Part shown: piece after piece, positions 1 through 9,754 of the stretch
How positions within the stretch are numbered: position 1 is the stretch's first letter
Layout of the letters: every line of letters begins with the position of its first letter
Origin: Dehalococcoidia bacterium
GTDB lineage: Bacteria; Chloroflexota; Dehalococcoidia; UBA2247; RBG-13-53-26
DNA length: 32,491 nucleotides
Direction: 5' to 3'
Assembly (NCBI GenBank): GCA_016932645.1
Contig: JAFGCL010000028.1
Location: 1-32,491, forward strand
Made by a program: the position numbers and the translations under genes
The notes under the pieces: model-generated
Databases searched by the model: none
Told to the model about the DNA's origin: nothing
Seen by the model: only the letters and a program-made list of their open reading frames with translations

Positions 1-78
1 GTGTTGAGTCTTCCTGTTGCTGAAGAGATCGCGACCAAGTTCGACAAGAAGATGGTCGTGGAACACTACTCCCGGTAG
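1..78 (+). CDS. rpsD: 30S ribosomal protein S4, C-terminal fragment
   Basis: Only the last 25 codons are in the window, read in frame from base 1 to a TAG at 76-78. The peptide ends in VEHYSR, matching the usual S4 C-terminus (VE-[FY]-YSR). S4 binds 16S rRNA early in 30S assembly. Its position directly ahead of rpoA is the standard bacterial alpha-operon order, which supports the call despite the short length. Confidence 0.85.
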   Translation: MLSLPVAEEIATKFDKKMVVEHYSR

Positions 79-99
79 CCTTGAAAGGAGGCGGTGGCT

Positions 100-1050
100 T
101 TGTCTCACCTGGTGACACCAAGAGTTGAGTGCGTTGATAGCGAAGGCAGCCACGGGCGTTTTGTAGCTGAGCCGCTCGATAGAGGATTCGGCATTACTGT
201 GGGCAATGCCTTGCGGCGGGTCCTCTTGGGCTCTCTGCGGGGAGCTGCCGTGACATGGATAAGGATCGAGGGGATTCAGCACGAGTTCTCAACCATTCCT
301 CATATGAAGGAGGATGCTACCGAATTTCTACTGAATGTGAAGGGTCTGCGGTTTCGGCCGTTGACAGGGCAGGAGGGGAGGCTCGTCCTGGAGGTCGAGG
401 GAGACAAGGTGGTTCATGCCGCGGACATTAAACCATCGACTGACTTCGAGATCGCCAACCCCGATCTCTATCTGGCCACACTCGATTCATCGAAGGCCAA
501 GCTCTACGTTGAGTTCAATGTGGCGCTGGGCAAGGGTTACGTTCCGGCCAGCCACGGAGACGGCTTGCCCATAGGAACCATACCGGTGGATGCCATATTC
601 ACGCCGGTGCAGAAGGTGAGCTACGCAGTGGAGCCAGTGCGCACGGGGCAATACATCGGCTACGAGAGGCTGGTGTTGGATATCTGGACTGATGGAACCA
701 TCTCGGCTGCAGAGGCACTGAGTCAGAGCTCGCTGATACTGAAGGAGCAGTTCTCCACATTCCTGGCTGTGGTGCAGGCCGGAGCCAAGGACGCTGGCGG
801 ACCGCCGGCGGCGGCTCTGGGGGTCACCACGGAGCAGTATGAGATGCCGCTCGAGAAGCTGGGGCTTTCGCCGCGGGTGTTCAACTGCCTGAGAAGGAAT
901 AAGATCACCAAGGTGGGAGAGCTTCTGGAGAAGAGCGAGCGGGAGCTGATGGCGATGAAGAAACTGGGGAAGAAGTCGCTGGATGAGTTGAAAGAGCAAC
1001 TGCAGGAAAAGGGACTGTCTTTGATGGCGGAAGAAGGCGATGAGACATAG
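100..1050 (+). CDS. rpoA: DNA-directed RNA polymerase subunit alpha
   Basis: This is the alpha subunit, which dimerises to nucleate RNA polymerase assembly and contacts UP elements and activators. The N-terminal assembly domain shows the signature around GNALRRVLLGS near residue 35. A flexible linker near residue 235 leads to the C-terminal domain with helix-hairpin-helix motifs (LGLSPRVFNCLRRNKI, then LGKKSLDELKEQL). The length of 316 aa is normal. A GTG at 94 would be only 2 nt from the AAAGGAGG at 84-91, whereas the in-frame TTG at 100 sits 8 nt away, so I place the start at TTG. The gene ends overlapping rplQ by 11 nt. Confidence 0.97.
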   Translation: MSHLVTPRVECVDSEGSHGRFVAEPLDRGFGITVGNALRRVLLGSLRGAAVTWIRIEGIQHEFSTIPHMKEDATEFLLNVKGLRFRPLTGQEGRLVLEVEGDKVVHAADIKPSTDFEIANPDLYLATLDSSKAKLYVEFNVALGKGYVPASHGDGLPIGTIPVDAIFTPVQKVSYAVEPVRTGQYIGYERLVLDIWTDGTISAAEALSQSSLILKEQFSTFLAVVQAGAKDAGGPPAAALGVTTEQYEMPLEKLGLSPRVFNCLRRNKITKVGELLEKSERELMAMKKLGKKSLDELKEQLQEKGLSLMAEEGDET

Positions 1051-1393
1051 AGTAGCGGGACGGAACCTGTCAAGGCCCACCAGCCACAGGATGTCGCTGT
1101 ATCACAACCTGACGACTGAGTTGTTGTGGCACGAGCGCATTGTCACCACGGTGACAAAGGCGAAGGAAGTAAGGGGGATGGCAGACAAGGTCATCACCTT
1201 GGGCAAGGAAGGCGGTCTTCATTCCAGGAGGCAGGCCCTGGTGCTGGTAAATGACAAGAAAGTGGTGGACAAGGCGTTTGGTGAACTGTCCAAGAGATAC
1301 GCGGACCGCAGCGGCGGGTACACACGCGTTCTCAAGCTGGGGCCACGCAAGGGTGATGCGGCCCCAATGGCGATAATCGAGCTGGTTAAGTAG
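1040..1393 (+). CDS. rplQ: 50S ribosomal protein L17
   Basis: This is a 117-aa L17 of the large subunit, placed near the peptide exit tunnel. It opens with MRHRVAGRNLSRPTSHR, the characteristic basic N-terminus. It continues with the conserved LTTELLWHERIVTTVTKAKE segment and ends with GGYTRVLKLGPRKGD and MAIIEL. The ATG overlaps the last 11 nt of rpoA and has a GGAAGAAGG-type purine-rich stretch upstream, so translation is probably coupled. The order rpoA-rplQ-truA-rplM-rpsI is a common bacterial arrangement. Confidence 0.97.
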   Translation: MRHRVAGRNLSRPTSHRMSLYHNLTTELLWHERIVTTVTKAKEVRGMADKVITLGKEGGLHSRRQALVLVNDKKVVDKAFGELSKRYADRSGGYTRVLKLGPRKGDAAPMAIIELVK

Positions 1394-1446
1394 GACAGGC
1401 TGGAGAGTGGCCCATCCGGTATCCAGGTGCACCGACTAGAATCGTA

Positions 1447-2193
1447 TTGGTCATGGAGTACGACGGCACGAGATATCACGGCTCGCAGTTGCAGAGCGAC
1501 GCCCCAACTATCCAGGGTGAGACGGAATCGGCTCTGCACAAGCTCACCGGCGAGCGGATCCGTGTCTCGATGGCCAGTCGCACCGATGCCGGAGTCCATG
1601 CCAAGGGACAGGTGGTAGGTTTCAAGGCCAAAGCGTCATTTCCTCCGAAGACCTGGGTTGAAGCCATGAATCACTACCTCCCCAAGGACATCTCGGTTAG
1701 AGAGGCCTATGAGGTGGAGGATCCCTTTGACGTGCGGCGTCGTGCCTCGAGCCGCGAGTACCGCTATCACATTCTGAACAGACATACGCCGTCCCCGTTA
1801 TGGCGGCATTTTAGCGAATCGGTGCCGCAACCTCTAGATGTTGAGGCTATGAATACTGCCTGCGCGGTTCTCGTGGGAGAGCGCGATTTCGCGCCATTCG
1901 CGCCAGCGACTTACACTCGTTCGACGCGGCGCCGGCTCTTGAGGGCCGAAGTGAACCGGAGGCGGGACTTGGTGCTCTTCGACATGGAGGCCACCTCGTT
2001 TCTGCCCCATCAGGTCCGCAACACCGTTGGCGAGTTGGTGAAAGTTGGGCTGCACAAGATGAGCATTGAGAGCTTCCAGGAGAAGGCTGGTTCGGGGAAA
2101 GCGGGGACGATGGGTCCGACTGCTCCGGCTCGTGGTTTGTGCCTGATGAACATCAACTACCCTGACTTCCCCCCATCTGAGGAGATATTATGA
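1447..2193 (+). CDS. truA: tRNA pseudouridine(38-40) synthase TruA
   Basis: TruA isomerises uridines 38-40 in the tRNA anticodon stem. The catalytic Asp is in [14 protein letters not shown] near residue 50, and a conserved C-terminal block [18 protein letters not shown] is present near residue 200. The length of 248 aa is normal. The start is unsettled. Homologous proteins begin with a beta strand (x-R-I-A-L-x-x-E-Y-D-G), and this sequence continues in frame upstream of TTG 1447 as R-I-V. There is no ATG, GTG or TTG between the in-frame TAA at 1387 and 1447. An ATC at 1414 lies 8 nt after a GGAG at 1402-1405. The annotated TTG start has no Shine-Dalgarno and would clip the first strand. The 3' end overlaps rplM (ATGA-type). 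Confidence 0.93.
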   Translation: MVMEYDGTRYHGSQLQSDAPTIQGETESALHKLTGERIRVSMASRTDAGVHAKGQVVGFKAKASFPPKTWVEAMNHYLPKDISVREAYEVEDPFDVRRRASSREYRYHILNRHTPSPLWRHFSESVPQPLDVEAMNTACAVLVGERDFAPFAPATYTRSTRRRLLRAEVNRRRDLVLFDMEATSFLPHQVRNTVGELVKVGLHKMSIESFQEKAGSGKAGTMGPTAPARGLCLMNINYPDFPPSEEIL

Positions 2194-2624
2194 CGTACAG
2201 TGTAAAGGCTTCTGAAGTCAAACGGCGATGGTTTGTCATCGACGCTTCGGGTAAGACCCTAGGCAGGGTGGCCACCGAAGTGGCCAAGCTGCTGGAGGGC
2301 AAGCATAAGACGATGTACTCACCCCACGCTGACGTCGGGGACTTCGTGGTGGTGATCAATGCAGCTAAGATCCGCGTAACAGGCAAGAAGACCGAAGATA
2401 AGATCTACCGTCATCATACCAACTATCCTGGGGGGCTGAAGAGCATGGCTTTTGGTGATATGCTGGCGCGTCATCCGACCCGGCCGATCGAAATTGCGGT
2501 GAAGGGAATGCTGCCTCACAACAGCAGGGGCCGCGCCATGGCCAGAAGGCTCAAAGTCTACGCTGGTAGTACTCATCCGCACGAGGCTCAGGTAAAGGGT
2601 ACAACGGAGGCGTCAAGTGGCTGA
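2190..2624 (+). CDS. rplM: 50S ribosomal protein L13
   Basis: This is L13, an early-assembly protein of the 50S subunit, 144 aa. Recognisable blocks are [22 protein letters not shown] at the N-terminus, GDFVVVINA near residue 50, and the hallmark [22 protein letters not shown] near residue 105, followed by G-x-x-HPHEAQ. GAGGAGATATT precedes the ATG, which overlaps the truA stop as ATGA. It overlaps rpsI by 8 nt, giving a tightly coupled rplM-rpsI pair as in most bacteria. Confidence 0.97.
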   Translation: MTYSVKASEVKRRWFVIDASGKTLGRVATEVAKLLEGKHKTMYSPHADVGDFVVVINAAKIRVTGKKTEDKIYRHHTNYPGGLKSMAFGDMLARHPTRPIEIAVKGMLPHNSRGRAMARRLKVYAGSTHPHEAQVKGTTEASSG

Positions 2625-3012
2625 ACGAAAGCACTTCTACGGGACGGGCAAGAGGAAGACTGCAATTGCCAGAGTGAAGCTGCTGCCTGGTGGTGGCAGT
2701 GTGGTGGTGAATGACAGGCCTCTGCAAGAGGCGTTCCCGGATGAGCCTCTGCGAGAGGTCATCTTCCAGGCCTTGAGGGTCACCAACACGCAGGATAAGT
2801 ACGGTGTTGCGGCGAAGGTGACGGGGGGAGGGATCTCGGGGCAGGCGGCGGCGCTTCGTCACGGTATTGCCCGGGCCTTGGTCGAGGCCGACGAGGGATT
2901 GAAGCCCGTCTTGCGCCAACACGGCCTGCTCACCCGAGATGCCAGGATCAAAGAGCGCAAGAAGTATGGGCTCAAGCGCGCACGCAAGGCACCGCAGTAC
3001 ACTAAGCGATAG
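2617..3012 (+). CDS. rpsI: 30S ribosomal protein S9
   Basis: This 131-aa S9 starts at GTG 2617 inside the end of rplM. Conserved blocks are [18 protein letters not shown] at the N-terminus, [19 protein letters not shown] in the middle, and the basic tail ending QYTKR, whose last residues reach the P-site tRNA in ribosome structures. It closes the ribosomal gene run; the next gene is convergent. A weak CCAAG/CTTGG inverted repeat lies downstream at 3041-3066, but without a clear T-tract I do not call a terminator. Confidence 0.97.
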   Translation: MAERKHFYGTGKRKTAIARVKLLPGGGSVVVNDRPLQEAFPDEPLREVIFQALRVTNTQDKYGVAAKVTGGGISGQAAALRHGIARALVEADEGLKPVLRQHGLLTRDARIKERKKYGLKRARKAPQYTKR

Positions 3013-3148
3013 TCGACTGTCGGACTTCTGGTGGCGATTCCCAAGGCGCTGCGGGCTGCCACTTGGTCTCTGTTCCCAGGAAGCATTGGGCAGGTTCTGG
3101 TTTGGCTTGGCCTGAAGTGAGGCGGGGGAGTGAGGTTTAGGGGCGTCT

Positions 3149-4213
3149 CTATTCGGATTGGGCCAGACGGGATTTCAAGGTGTCGATCACTGGAACCGGC
3201 ACCGGGTCAGTGCGGTTCAGCATGGCTAGGTAGTAACTGACGCAGTCGCCCAGAAGCACCATCCCGATCATCTGTGCCAGAGGGCTCCTGCCGATTGCCT
3301 CAATCCTCTTGTGCTTGATTCCGGCCTTGGTGAGGATTTCACTGGTGACTTGGTAGCGAGTGGAGACTCTGGGGTGAAGCGAAGCGGAATGCAGCAGCAC
3401 GACCATGACCTTCTGTCGCGTCTCTGCGGGCAAGGGATAGCCTACCACAGCGTTGTGATTCAACTCCGGGAAGACCTCGTGGAAAGCCCAGGCCTTGCTG
3501 TTCTCGTTGATCTGGGTCTTCCAGCGGAAAGCCACGTCTGACAATAGCCCGGCGCCGTAGATGACAACCAGACGCCCGAACATATCGGCGGCAAGTTGCT
3601 TCGCGAGATTGGCGTCAAGAGGCGTCCTCTCGGAGACGTTGTCCTCGATCCTCTTCATGACCCCCAACGATTCCTTCATGTCCGCCGACTTGTCCTGGAG
3701 AAGACGCAGGCTGTGGAAAATGCCGAGAAGAGACACGAAGCTGTGGGAGAAGGCCGCTCTTGGAGGCGCCTCATAGTCGATAGTGAGCACAGGAATGCGC
3801 TCTTTCTCGGCGAGAGCCTTGAGCTTGCCGCCCGAGGTCAGCACGATCTTCTTTGCCTGGGTGCGCAGAGAGTCACTGAAACAAGACAGGGTTTCTTCAG
3901 TGTTACCCGAATAGCTGGAGAAGATCATGAGAGTGCTGCGGTCGACAAAAGGCGGCAGGCCATAGTCACGATGAAGCCAAACCGGCAGGGTGTTCTCCAG
4001 CATGGCGAGACGGCGGACCAGGTCCCCTCCGATGGCAGACCCGCCCATGCCGGCAATGACCACCTTGTCCACCTTCAGGTAGTCTTTTGGGTAGCCGAAT
4101 TCCGTGGCGCTATGCCAAGCCCGCTCACATTGGTCTGGGAACATCAGGAGGTGCCTGAGCATGCCCGATGGGTCAAGCAGTCGATAGGTTTCTGGGCTTT
4201 CCAGTATACTCAT
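3149..4213 (-). CDS. bifunctional phosphoglucose/phosphomannose isomerase
   Basis: This cytosolic enzyme interconverts fructose-6-phosphate with glucose-6-phosphate and with mannose-6-phosphate. It has the two-SIS-domain layout of the small PGI/PMI family known from archaea and some bacteria, at 354 aa versus about 550 for classical PGI. Visible motifs are the sugar-phosphate loop GMGGSAIGGD (55-64), SSYSGNTEE (99-107) and the catalytic Glu/His stretch ENSKAWAFHEVFPELNHN (237-254). Near the C-terminus is DPVPVPVIDTLKS, typical of this family. The start ATG is 3 nt after the stop of the upstream mutase, behind a GGGGGTG stretch, so the two are coupled. The pair would link fructose-6-P to hexose-1-phosphates for nucleotide-sugar and polysaccharide synthesis. 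Confidence 0.93.
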   Translation of the reverse strand: MSILESPETYRLLDPSGMLRHLLMFPDQCERAWHSATEFGYPKDYLKVDKVVIAGMGGSAIGGDLVRRLAMLENTLPVWLHRDYGLPPFVDRSTLMIFSSYSGNTEETLSCFSDSLRTQAKKIVLTSGGKLKALAEKERIPVLTIDYEAPPRAAFSHSFVSLLGIFHSLRLLQDKSADMKESLGVMKRIEDNVSERTPLDANLAKQLAADMFGRLVVIYGAGLLSDVAFRWKTQINENSKAWAFHEVFPELNHNAVVGYPLPAETRQKVMVVLLHSASLHPRVSTRYQVTSEILTKAGIKHKRIEAIGRSPLAQMIGMVLLGDCVSYYLAMLNRTDPVPVPVIDTLKSRLAQSE

Positions 4214-4216
4214 AAT

Positions 4217-5641
4217 TCACACCCCCAGCAGTTTTTTCCCCTCGGCAATCATGGAGTTGGCTCGCTCCAGGCTGCTGGCTTCAGCGTAGATACGAAGGAT
4301 GGGCTCAGTCCCGGAGAAGCGGACCAGCAGCCAGGAACCATCTGCCAGAGAAAGGTGGAAGCCGTCTGCGGTATTCACCTTGATGACCTTTGCACCGCTA
4401 ATCTCAGGAGGTGTCTTCCCCGCGATGCGGCCAATGATCTTTTCTCGATCGTCAGGAGGGAATTCCAGGTCGACGCGATTGTAGTGGTGAGGGCCGACTT
4501 TGCCATACAGGTGCTCGATCAGTTGTGATGGAGATTTCTTGAGCTTGTTCATCAGGTCCAGCAGGTAGAGGCCGGCCAGGATGCCATCGCGCTCCGGAAT
4601 ATGCCCTCTGAAACCGAAGCCGCTGCTTTCCTCGCCTCCAATAAGAGCATTCTCAGCCATCATGATCGGCGCCACGTACTTGAAACCCACCTTCGTTTCG
4701 TAGACCGGCACGTTGTAGATCTTCCCCAGCTTGTCCAGCATGCGTGTGGTGGTCACCGTCTTCACTATGGGTCCGCGCTCCCCGCGCACCTCGAATAGAT
4801 AGAGCGCGAGCAGGGCGAATATCTGCAACGGAGTCAGCGGTTGGCCCTTCTCATCCACCACACCGATGCGGTCGGCATCTCCATCCGTGGCCAACCCGAT
4901 GGAGGCGCCGTTGTCCCTTATCGTGGCGCAGAGCTTATTAAGATGGCGGGCGATCGGTTCCGGCTGGATACCGGGAAAGATCGGGTTTCGTTCGCCGTTG
5001 ATTTCTATGATTTCCGTGCTGCCGCCGCCAAGAACTTTCTTGAAGAGGCCGGACCCTGCGCCGAACATGGAGTCGACAGCTATCTTCAGACCGGATCGCC
5101 GCAGGCTCTGGATATCGACGAGGTGGGCGATGTGGTCGAGGTAGTCGGGTGCCATATCAAGGTAGTGGATGAGTCCCTTGGACAGTCCCTCTTCCAAATC
5201 CAGCCGTTTGATGTTGTCCTGGGCTATGATCTGCGGCAGCCGTGACTCGATCTCCGCTTCGACCTGGGTGGGAGCGCTGGAGCCGTCCGGGGACTTGATC
5301 TTGAAGCCGTTCCACTGACCCGGATTGTGGCTGGCGGTAATGATCACAGCTCCGGCGGCCTTCTCGTGCGTGACCCCGTAGCTCACGATGGGGGTGGGGG
5401 TGGCTTGGGGACAGAGGTGTGTCTTGATATCGTTGCCGGCGAACACCTCGGCGACAGCAGCGGCGAAGCGTTCGGAGGCAAAACGGGTATCATAACCTAC
5501 CACCATGCCGCGGGTGGCCAGCCCTTTGTCACGGAGATACTCGGCGACGCTCTGGGCGCAGTATCTGACGTTGGCGAAAGTGAAGTCGTCAGCGATGATG
5601 CCCCGCCAGCCATCCGTGCCGAACTTGATCTTCGGAATCAT
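4217..5641 (-). CDS. phosphoglucomutase/phosphomannomutase (alpha-D-phosphohexomutase)
   Basis: This 474-aa alpha-D-phosphohexomutase moves phosphate between C6 and C1 of glucose or mannose. The four family landmarks are all present: the phosphoserine loop [13 protein letters not shown] (Ser near 104), the Mg-binding [11 protein letters not shown] (253-263), the sugar-specificity loop GGEESSGFG (335-343), and the phosphate-binding [14 protein letters not shown] near the C-terminus. The GEESSG form of the sugar loop is the kind found in bifunctional PMM/PGM enzymes, so the exact sugar preference cannot be fixed. The start ATG overlaps the metK stop (ATGA), placing it in the ahcY-metK transcript. 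Confidence 0.93.
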   Translation of the reverse strand: MIPKIKFGTDGWRGIIADDFTFANVRYCAQSVAEYLRDKGLATRGMVVGYDTRFASERFAAAVAEVFAGNDIKTHLCPQATPTPIVSYGVTHEKAAGAVIITASHNPGQWNGFKIKSPDGSSAPTQVEAEIESRLPQIIAQDNIKRLDLEEGLSKGLIHYLDMAPDYLDHIAHLVDIQSLRRSGLKIAVDSMFGAGSGLFKKVLGGGSTEIIEINGERNPIFPGIQPEPIARHLNKLCATIRDNGASIGLATDGDADRIGVVDEKGQPLTPLQIFALLALYLFEVRGERGPIVKTVTTTRMLDKLGKIYNVPVYETKVGFKYVAPIMMAENALIGGEESSGFGFRGHIPERDGILAGLYLLDLMNKLKKSPSQLIEHLYGKVGPHHYNRVDLEFPPDDREKIIGRIAGKTPPEISGAKVIKVNTADGFHLSLADGSWLLVRFSGTEPILRIYAEASSLERANSMIAEGKKLLGV

Positions 5642-6879
5642 CGTTTCCGCTGGGCCCTTGGGCTCTTGGAGAGACCGGCGTCAGACCGGATTGCCGCCGC
5701 CTTGTCCGTCCTCTCCCAAGGCAGGTCTAGGTCGTCCCGGCCGAAGTGGCCATAGGCTGCTGTCTGCTTGTAGATGGGCCGGCGCAAGTTAAGGGTTTCA
5801 ATGATGGCGCCCGGCCGGAAATCGAAGTGCTTGTTTATCAGCTTCATAATGAGGGCCTCATCCACCTTGGCCGTGCCGAAAGTCTCAGCGGAGATGGAAA
5901 GAGGATGCGCTATACCGATGGCGTAGGCGACCTGAATCTCCAGGCGATCCGCCAGCCCAGCCGCGACAACGTTCTTGGCGGCGTAGCGGGCGAAATAGGT
6001 GGCAGAACGGTCCACCTTGGTGGGGTCCTTGCCGGAGAAAGCCCCGCCGCCGTGGCGGGCAACGCCTCCGTAGGTGTCGACCAGGATCTTGCGCCCGGTG
6101 AGGCCGGTATCTCCCATGGGCCCACCGATGACGAAGCGGCCGGTGGCATTGACATAGAACTTGGTCCGCTTGTCGAGAAGCTTGGCCGGAATGATCTTGT
6201 TGATTACCACCTCACGGATGTCGCGGTGGATGACGTCATTGCCCACCGTCTCGCTGTGCTGGGCGCCGATGACGACTGCTTCGATTCGCTTGGGTACTCC
6301 GTACTCGTACTCCACGGTAACCTGCGACTTGCCGTCGGGGCGCAGATACGGGAGAGTCCCATCCTTTCTGACTTCAGCCAGACGCCGGCAGAGCTTGTGG
6401 GACAGCATGATGGGCATGGGCATGAACTCGGGCGTCTCGTTGCAGGCGAAACCGATCATCATGCCCTGGTCACCTGCCCCCAAGCTTTCCTTCTCATTCG
6501 AGTTCTTGGCCTTCTCCCGCGTCTCTATGGAGTGGTCCACTCCCATGGCAATGTCTGACGACTGCTCCTTGATGGCGGTGATGACGCCGCAGGTTTCGCC
6601 GTCGAAGCCGTACTTGGCTCGGGTGTAGCCGATTTCCCAGACCGTCTCGCGGACTATCTGGGGTATCTCAACGTAGCAATTGGTGGTTATCTCACCCATT
6701 ACCACCACCAGCCCCGTGGTGACCGAGGTCTCACAGGCGACTCTGGCCATCGGGTCCTTCGACAAGATGGAGTCCAGGACGGAATCCGATATCATGTCGC
6801 ACATCTTGTCCGGATGACCCTCGGTGACTGACTCGGAGGTCAGCATGTATGAATTAGACCTCATGAAATTTAAAGTCAT
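5638..6879 (-). CDS. metK: S-adenosylmethionine synthetase
   Basis: MetK makes SAM from methionine and ATP. The 413-aa product contains [12 protein letters not shown] (ATP/methionine site) near the N-terminus, [12 protein letters not shown] in the middle and the phosphate loop [17 protein letters not shown]. It ends with the usual YGHFGR and PWERTD segment plus about 20 extra, mostly basic residues. The open frame extends to 6933, but that would overlap ahcY. The ATG at 6877-6879 has a GGGAGGG Shine-Dalgarno and gives the normal N-terminus ([14 protein letters not shown]). It lies 35 nt downstream of ahcY, consistent with one transcript supplying and recycling SAM. Confidence 0.96.
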   Translation of the reverse strand: MTLNFMRSNSYMLTSESVTEGHPDKMCDMISDSVLDSILSKDPMARVACETSVTTGLVVVMGEITTNCYVEIPQIVRETVWEIGYTRAKYGFDGETCGVITAIKEQSSDIAMGVDHSIETREKAKNSNEKESLGAGDQGMMIGFACNETPEFMPMPIMLSHKLCRRLAEVRKDGTLPYLRPDGKSQVTVEYEYGVPKRIEAVVIGAQHSETVGNDVIHRDIREVVINKIIPAKLLDKRTKFYVNATGRFVIGGPMGDTGLTGRKILVDTYGGVARHGGGAFSGKDPTKVDRSATYFARYAAKNVVAAGLADRLEIQVAYAIGIAHPLSISAETFGTAKVDEALIMKLINKHFDFRPGAIIETLNLRRPIYKQTAAYGHFGRDDLDLPWERTDKAAAIRSDAGLSKSPRAQRKR

Positions 6880-6914
6880 CTCTTCTTTCCCTCCCCTGAT
6901 TGAATCTGTGCGCT

Positions 6915-8186
6915 CTAGGTGCCCATCTCCCAACTGTTCAGGTATTGTCTCTGTTCGCCAGTCAGTTTGTCAATTCTTATCCCCATCGACTGAAGCTTGA
7001 GGCGTCCTACCTCCATGTCGATCTTCCTGGGCACTGGATATACGCCAGGCGCCAGTCCTTTCTTGAGGTTGAACATGTATTCGGCGCAGAGGGCCTGGTT
7101 GGCGAAGCTCATGTCCATGACACTGGCCGGGTGGCCCTCGGCGGCAGCAAGATTGATCAGGCGCCCATCGGCCAAGAGGAACAGGCGGCGTCCGTCCTTC
7201 AGGGTGTATTCCTGCACAAATGGCCGCAGCTTCCTGTTCCGCTTCGACAGGCTTTCCAGCGCCGGGATGTTGATTTCTACGTTGAAATGGCCGCTGTTGG
7301 CCAGAATGGCGCCGTCCTTCATGACCTGCAGGTGGGCCTTGTCGATGATATTGCGACCGCCCGTGATGGTGACGAAAACATCGCCGATGCGGGCAGCTTT
7401 GAGCAGGGGCATGACCCGGTAGCCGTCCATGACGGCTTCGATGGCGCGTATGGAGTTGACCTCGACGACGATGACCTGTGCCCCCATGCCGCGGGCCCGC
7501 ATGGCTATGCCACGGCCGCACCAGCCATAGCCGCAAACCACCACATTCTTGCCGGCCCAGAGGATGTTCGTGGCGCGGGTGATGCCGTCCACGGTGCTCT
7601 GTCCCGTGCCATAACGGTTGTCGAAGAAATGCTTGGTCTCGGCGTCGTTCACCGCGATGATGGGATACTTCAACTTCTTGTTCTGTGCCATGCTGCGCAA
7701 CCTGATCACGCCAGTGGTGGTCTCCTCCATGCCTCCGATGACAGATTCGGCCAATGCGCTCCTGTGCTGATGCAAGGTGTTGACCAGATCGGCGCCGTCA
7801 TCGAGGGTGATGTGCGGCTTGTGGGCCAACGCGCCGGCGATGTGCTTGTAGTAGGTCTTGCTGTCCTCTCCTTTGATGGCAAATGTCGGTATGCCATCCG
7901 CCAGCATGGCGGCGGCCACATCATCCTGGGTGCTCAAGGGGTTGGAGGCGCAGAGAGCCAGTTCGGCGCCCCCGGCCCTGAGAGTGGTGGCCAGGTTGGC
8001 GGTCTCGGTGGTGATGTGCAAGCAGGCGGAAATCCTGACACCCTTGAGAGGCTTCTGTCTGGAGAACCTCTCGCGGATCAATTGGAGCACCGGCATCTCC
8101 CGCGATGCCCACTCTATTCTCAGCTTCCCTTCTGGGGCGAGAGACAGATCTTTGACGTCACCACCAGTGGCCTTCTTCGCGCTCAC
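6915..8186 (-). CDS. ahcY: adenosylhomocysteinase (S-adenosyl-L-homocysteine hydrolase)
   Basis: AhcY splits SAH to adenosine and homocysteine, relieving product inhibition of methyltransferases. The 423-aa product has the substrate block [32 protein letters not shown], the NAD-binding [10 protein letters not shown] preceded by NVVVC, and GHFNVEI. The length and the ending (x-x-YLNSW-x-x-GT) suggest the shorter archaeal/bacterial type lacking the 40-residue insert and the KPDHYRY tail of long forms. The start is GTG 8184-8186 with AAGGAGA upstream. It leads a four-gene - strand run (ahcY, metK, mutase, PGI/PMI). A 247-nt leader separates it from the alcohol dehydrogenase gene and may carry the promoter. 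Confidence 0.96.
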   Translation of the reverse strand: MSAKKATGGDVKDLSLAPEGKLRIEWASREMPVLQLIRERFSRQKPLKGVRISACLHITTETANLATTLRAGGAELALCASNPLSTQDDVAAAMLADGIPTFAIKGEDSKTYYKHIAGALAHKPHITLDDGADLVNTLHQHRSALAESVIGGMEETTTGVIRLRSMAQNKKLKYPIIAVNDAETKHFFDNRYGTGQSTVDGITRATNILWAGKNVVVCGYGWCGRGIAMRARGMGAQVIVVEVNSIRAIEAVMDGYRVMPLLKAARIGDVFVTITGGRNIIDKAHLQVMKDGAILANSGHFNVEINIPALESLSKRNRKLRPFVQEYTLKDGRRLFLLADGRLINLAAAEGHPASVMDMSFANQALCAEYMFNLKKGLAPGVYPVPRKIDMEVGRLKLQSMGIRIDKLTGEQRQYLNSWEMGT

Positions 8187-8289
8187 GCAAGTCTCCTTTC
8201 TTTGGTTGGGTTGCTCGCAGGCTGTCCCACTTGAATCTCGGCGAACGGCCTGTTGCTGCGCCAGTGATCTAGATCAGACAATGAGGTGA

Positions 8290-8295
8290 ATTATA
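8290..8295 (-). promoter_or_regulatory. candidate -10 box upstream of ahcY
   Basis: A perfect TATAAT reads on the - strand at 8295-8290, about 104 nt before the ahcY GTG. No convincing -35 hexamer lies 16-18 nt further upstream; the nearest TTG-type hexamer is about 21 nt away. The 8187-8433 gap otherwise shows only short hairpins and no riboswitch I can recognise. Confidence 0.3.
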
Positions 8296-8433
8296 GCAGG
8301 AATTGAAGCCAAATGCCCGCAAAAAGGAGGTTCCCCTGCGCCAAACGGTGCTTTCCGAGGAGACTCGCCGGGGTGGATCGGTCTCTCAGACAATCCGGCG
8401 TCCGACGGAAGACATTGTTACGCACAGGACGAG

Positions 8434-9543
8434 CTACATAACGATGGCAGCCCTGGATACGAGGCCCTTTTCCTGATCCTCGAAGGCCTTGTTGATGTCC
8501 TCCAGCTTGTAGGAATGGGAGAGAATCTTCTCATATGGATATTTGTTCTTGGTGCGGACCAGGAAGTCAAGGGCCTTCTTCAGGGAGTCACGTCCGTACA
8601 TCACGACAGCGATGATGGACTTGGAATAGAGGACCATGAAGGCCGGGTCAGTCTCGAAAGTCCCATGCATGAGGCTGATGTTGCCGATCTCCAGTAGGCG
8701 TCCACCTACGCAGAGCATTTCCAGTCCTTCCGGTATCGCCTGCGGAATTCCGACCAGTTCGGCAACCACATCGACACCCCAGCCCCCAGTGAGTTCCTTT
8801 ACGCGTGTGGCACGTTCTTGCGGTGTCTTAAACTGCTTCATATCGACAACCTCGTCGGCGCCGAAGGCTTTGGCCAGTTCGAGCCGTTGAGGGATGCCAT
8901 CGATGACGATAACCTTGCTGGCGCCCATCTCTTTGGCCAGGGCCGTGGCGTATATGCCCAACCCCCCTGCTCCCTGGATGGCGATAGTCTCTCCGAATCT
9001 GAAGTTCACTCTCTCCAAGCCGTAGATCATCTCGGAGAGGGCGCAGTTGGCCGGGGCAACCATCTTGTCGGTTAGTTCATCCGGCACTTTGAATATGGTG
9101 TGGTTTGGCCGGACGTAGTAGTAATCGGCATACGGTCCGGTGAAGTGCGGTGGAAGCTCACATGGTCCCTGAAAGAATGGATTTGCAGGACATTCGGCGT
9201 GGCGCCCTTTCAGACATGCTGGGCAACGTCCACAGGGGTAGTAGTACATCCAGGTAACTCGGTCTCCAACCTTCAGTGGCTGACCGGCTGAATCGGTGGA
9301 AATACCTGGTCCAAGCTTGGCAACTCTTCCTACCGCTTCATGGCCCAGGATCGTCGGCAAGACCGCACCCAGTGCAACCAGATTCATGTCACCACGCCAC
9401 ATGTGCATGTCCGAGCCACAGATGTTGGCCACCGTGACCTTTGCCAGTATCGCACCCGGCTCAGGATCGGGTACAGGGTATTCCTTGATCTCCATGGGAA
9501 TTCTCAGACCCTTGTAGATCGCCGCTCTTCCCTTGTCTGCCAT
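8434..9543 (-). CDS. zinc-dependent alcohol dehydrogenase (medium-chain, MDR family)
   Basis: This is a 369-aa MDR dehydrogenase that should oxidise an alcohol or polyol with NAD(P). The catalytic zinc ligands are Cys42 in NICGSDMH and His68-Glu69 in GHEAVGR. The structural zinc lobe has Cys104, 107, 110 and 118 (CGRCPAC..., then C). The Rossmann loop is GAGGLG (191-196), followed by VIVID. The open frame runs to 9624, but the ATG at 9541-9543 has GGGAGGT 8 nt upstream and gives the normal N-terminus. The substrate cannot be told; threonine-, sorbitol- or 6-hydroxycyclohexene-CoA-type dehydrogenases all share this architecture. It lies in the same direction as its neighbours but with large gaps either side, so its tie to the SAM-cycle genes is uncertain. 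Confidence 0.88.
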   Translation of the reverse strand: MADKGRAAIYKGLRIPMEIKEYPVPDPEPGAILAKVTVANICGSDMHMWRGDMNLVALGAVLPTILGHEAVGRVAKLGPGISTDSAGQPLKVGDRVTWMYYYPCGRCPACLKGRHAECPANPFFQGPCELPPHFTGPYADYYYVRPNHTIFKVPDELTDKMVAPANCALSEMIYGLERVNFRFGETIAIQGAGGLGIYATALAKEMGASKVIVIDGIPQRLELAKAFGADEVVDMKQFKTPQERATRVKELTGGWGVDVVAELVGIPQAIPEGLEMLCVGGRLLEIGNISLMHGTFETDPAFMVLYSKSIIAVVMYGRDSLKKALDFLVRTKNKYPYEKILSHSYKLEDINKAFEDQEKGLVSRAAIVM

Positions 9544-9754
9544 TTCGAATACCTCCCACTCTACGGATGATGCCTTTCCTGAATGACTACCCTGTTCGGC
9601 CCGTGGTGTGACTACCAGACGCACATGGTTCTCTCGGAACTGGGAGAATTGGTGGTCTCAGAAGATGCTACCACATTGTGAGCAAAGGTGCTATGTGCCT
9701 ATTGACACGATAGCTTTCGAAGGCCGTTCTTTGTCACTTGACCGTCGCGGCAGC

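Noticed and set aside
3041-3066. CCAAG/CTTGG inverted repeat after rpsI
   Set aside because: The stem is only 5 bp with a long loop and no T-tract, too weak for a terminator call.
3596-4528. 310-aa open frame on the + strand
   Set aside because: Antisense shadow of the PGI/PMI and phosphohexomutase genes, which have full sets of catalytic motifs.
6900-8234. 444-aa open frame on the + strand
   Set aside because: It lies fully antisense to ahcY, has no recognisable domain or ribosome site, and its length reflects the GC-rich codon pattern of ahcY.
8341-8380. CCGAGGAG sequence resembling part of an SAH riboswitch near ahcY
   Set aside because: It is on the wrong strand for ahcY and lacks the second conserved half (AGGCTCGG type), so I do not call a riboswitch.
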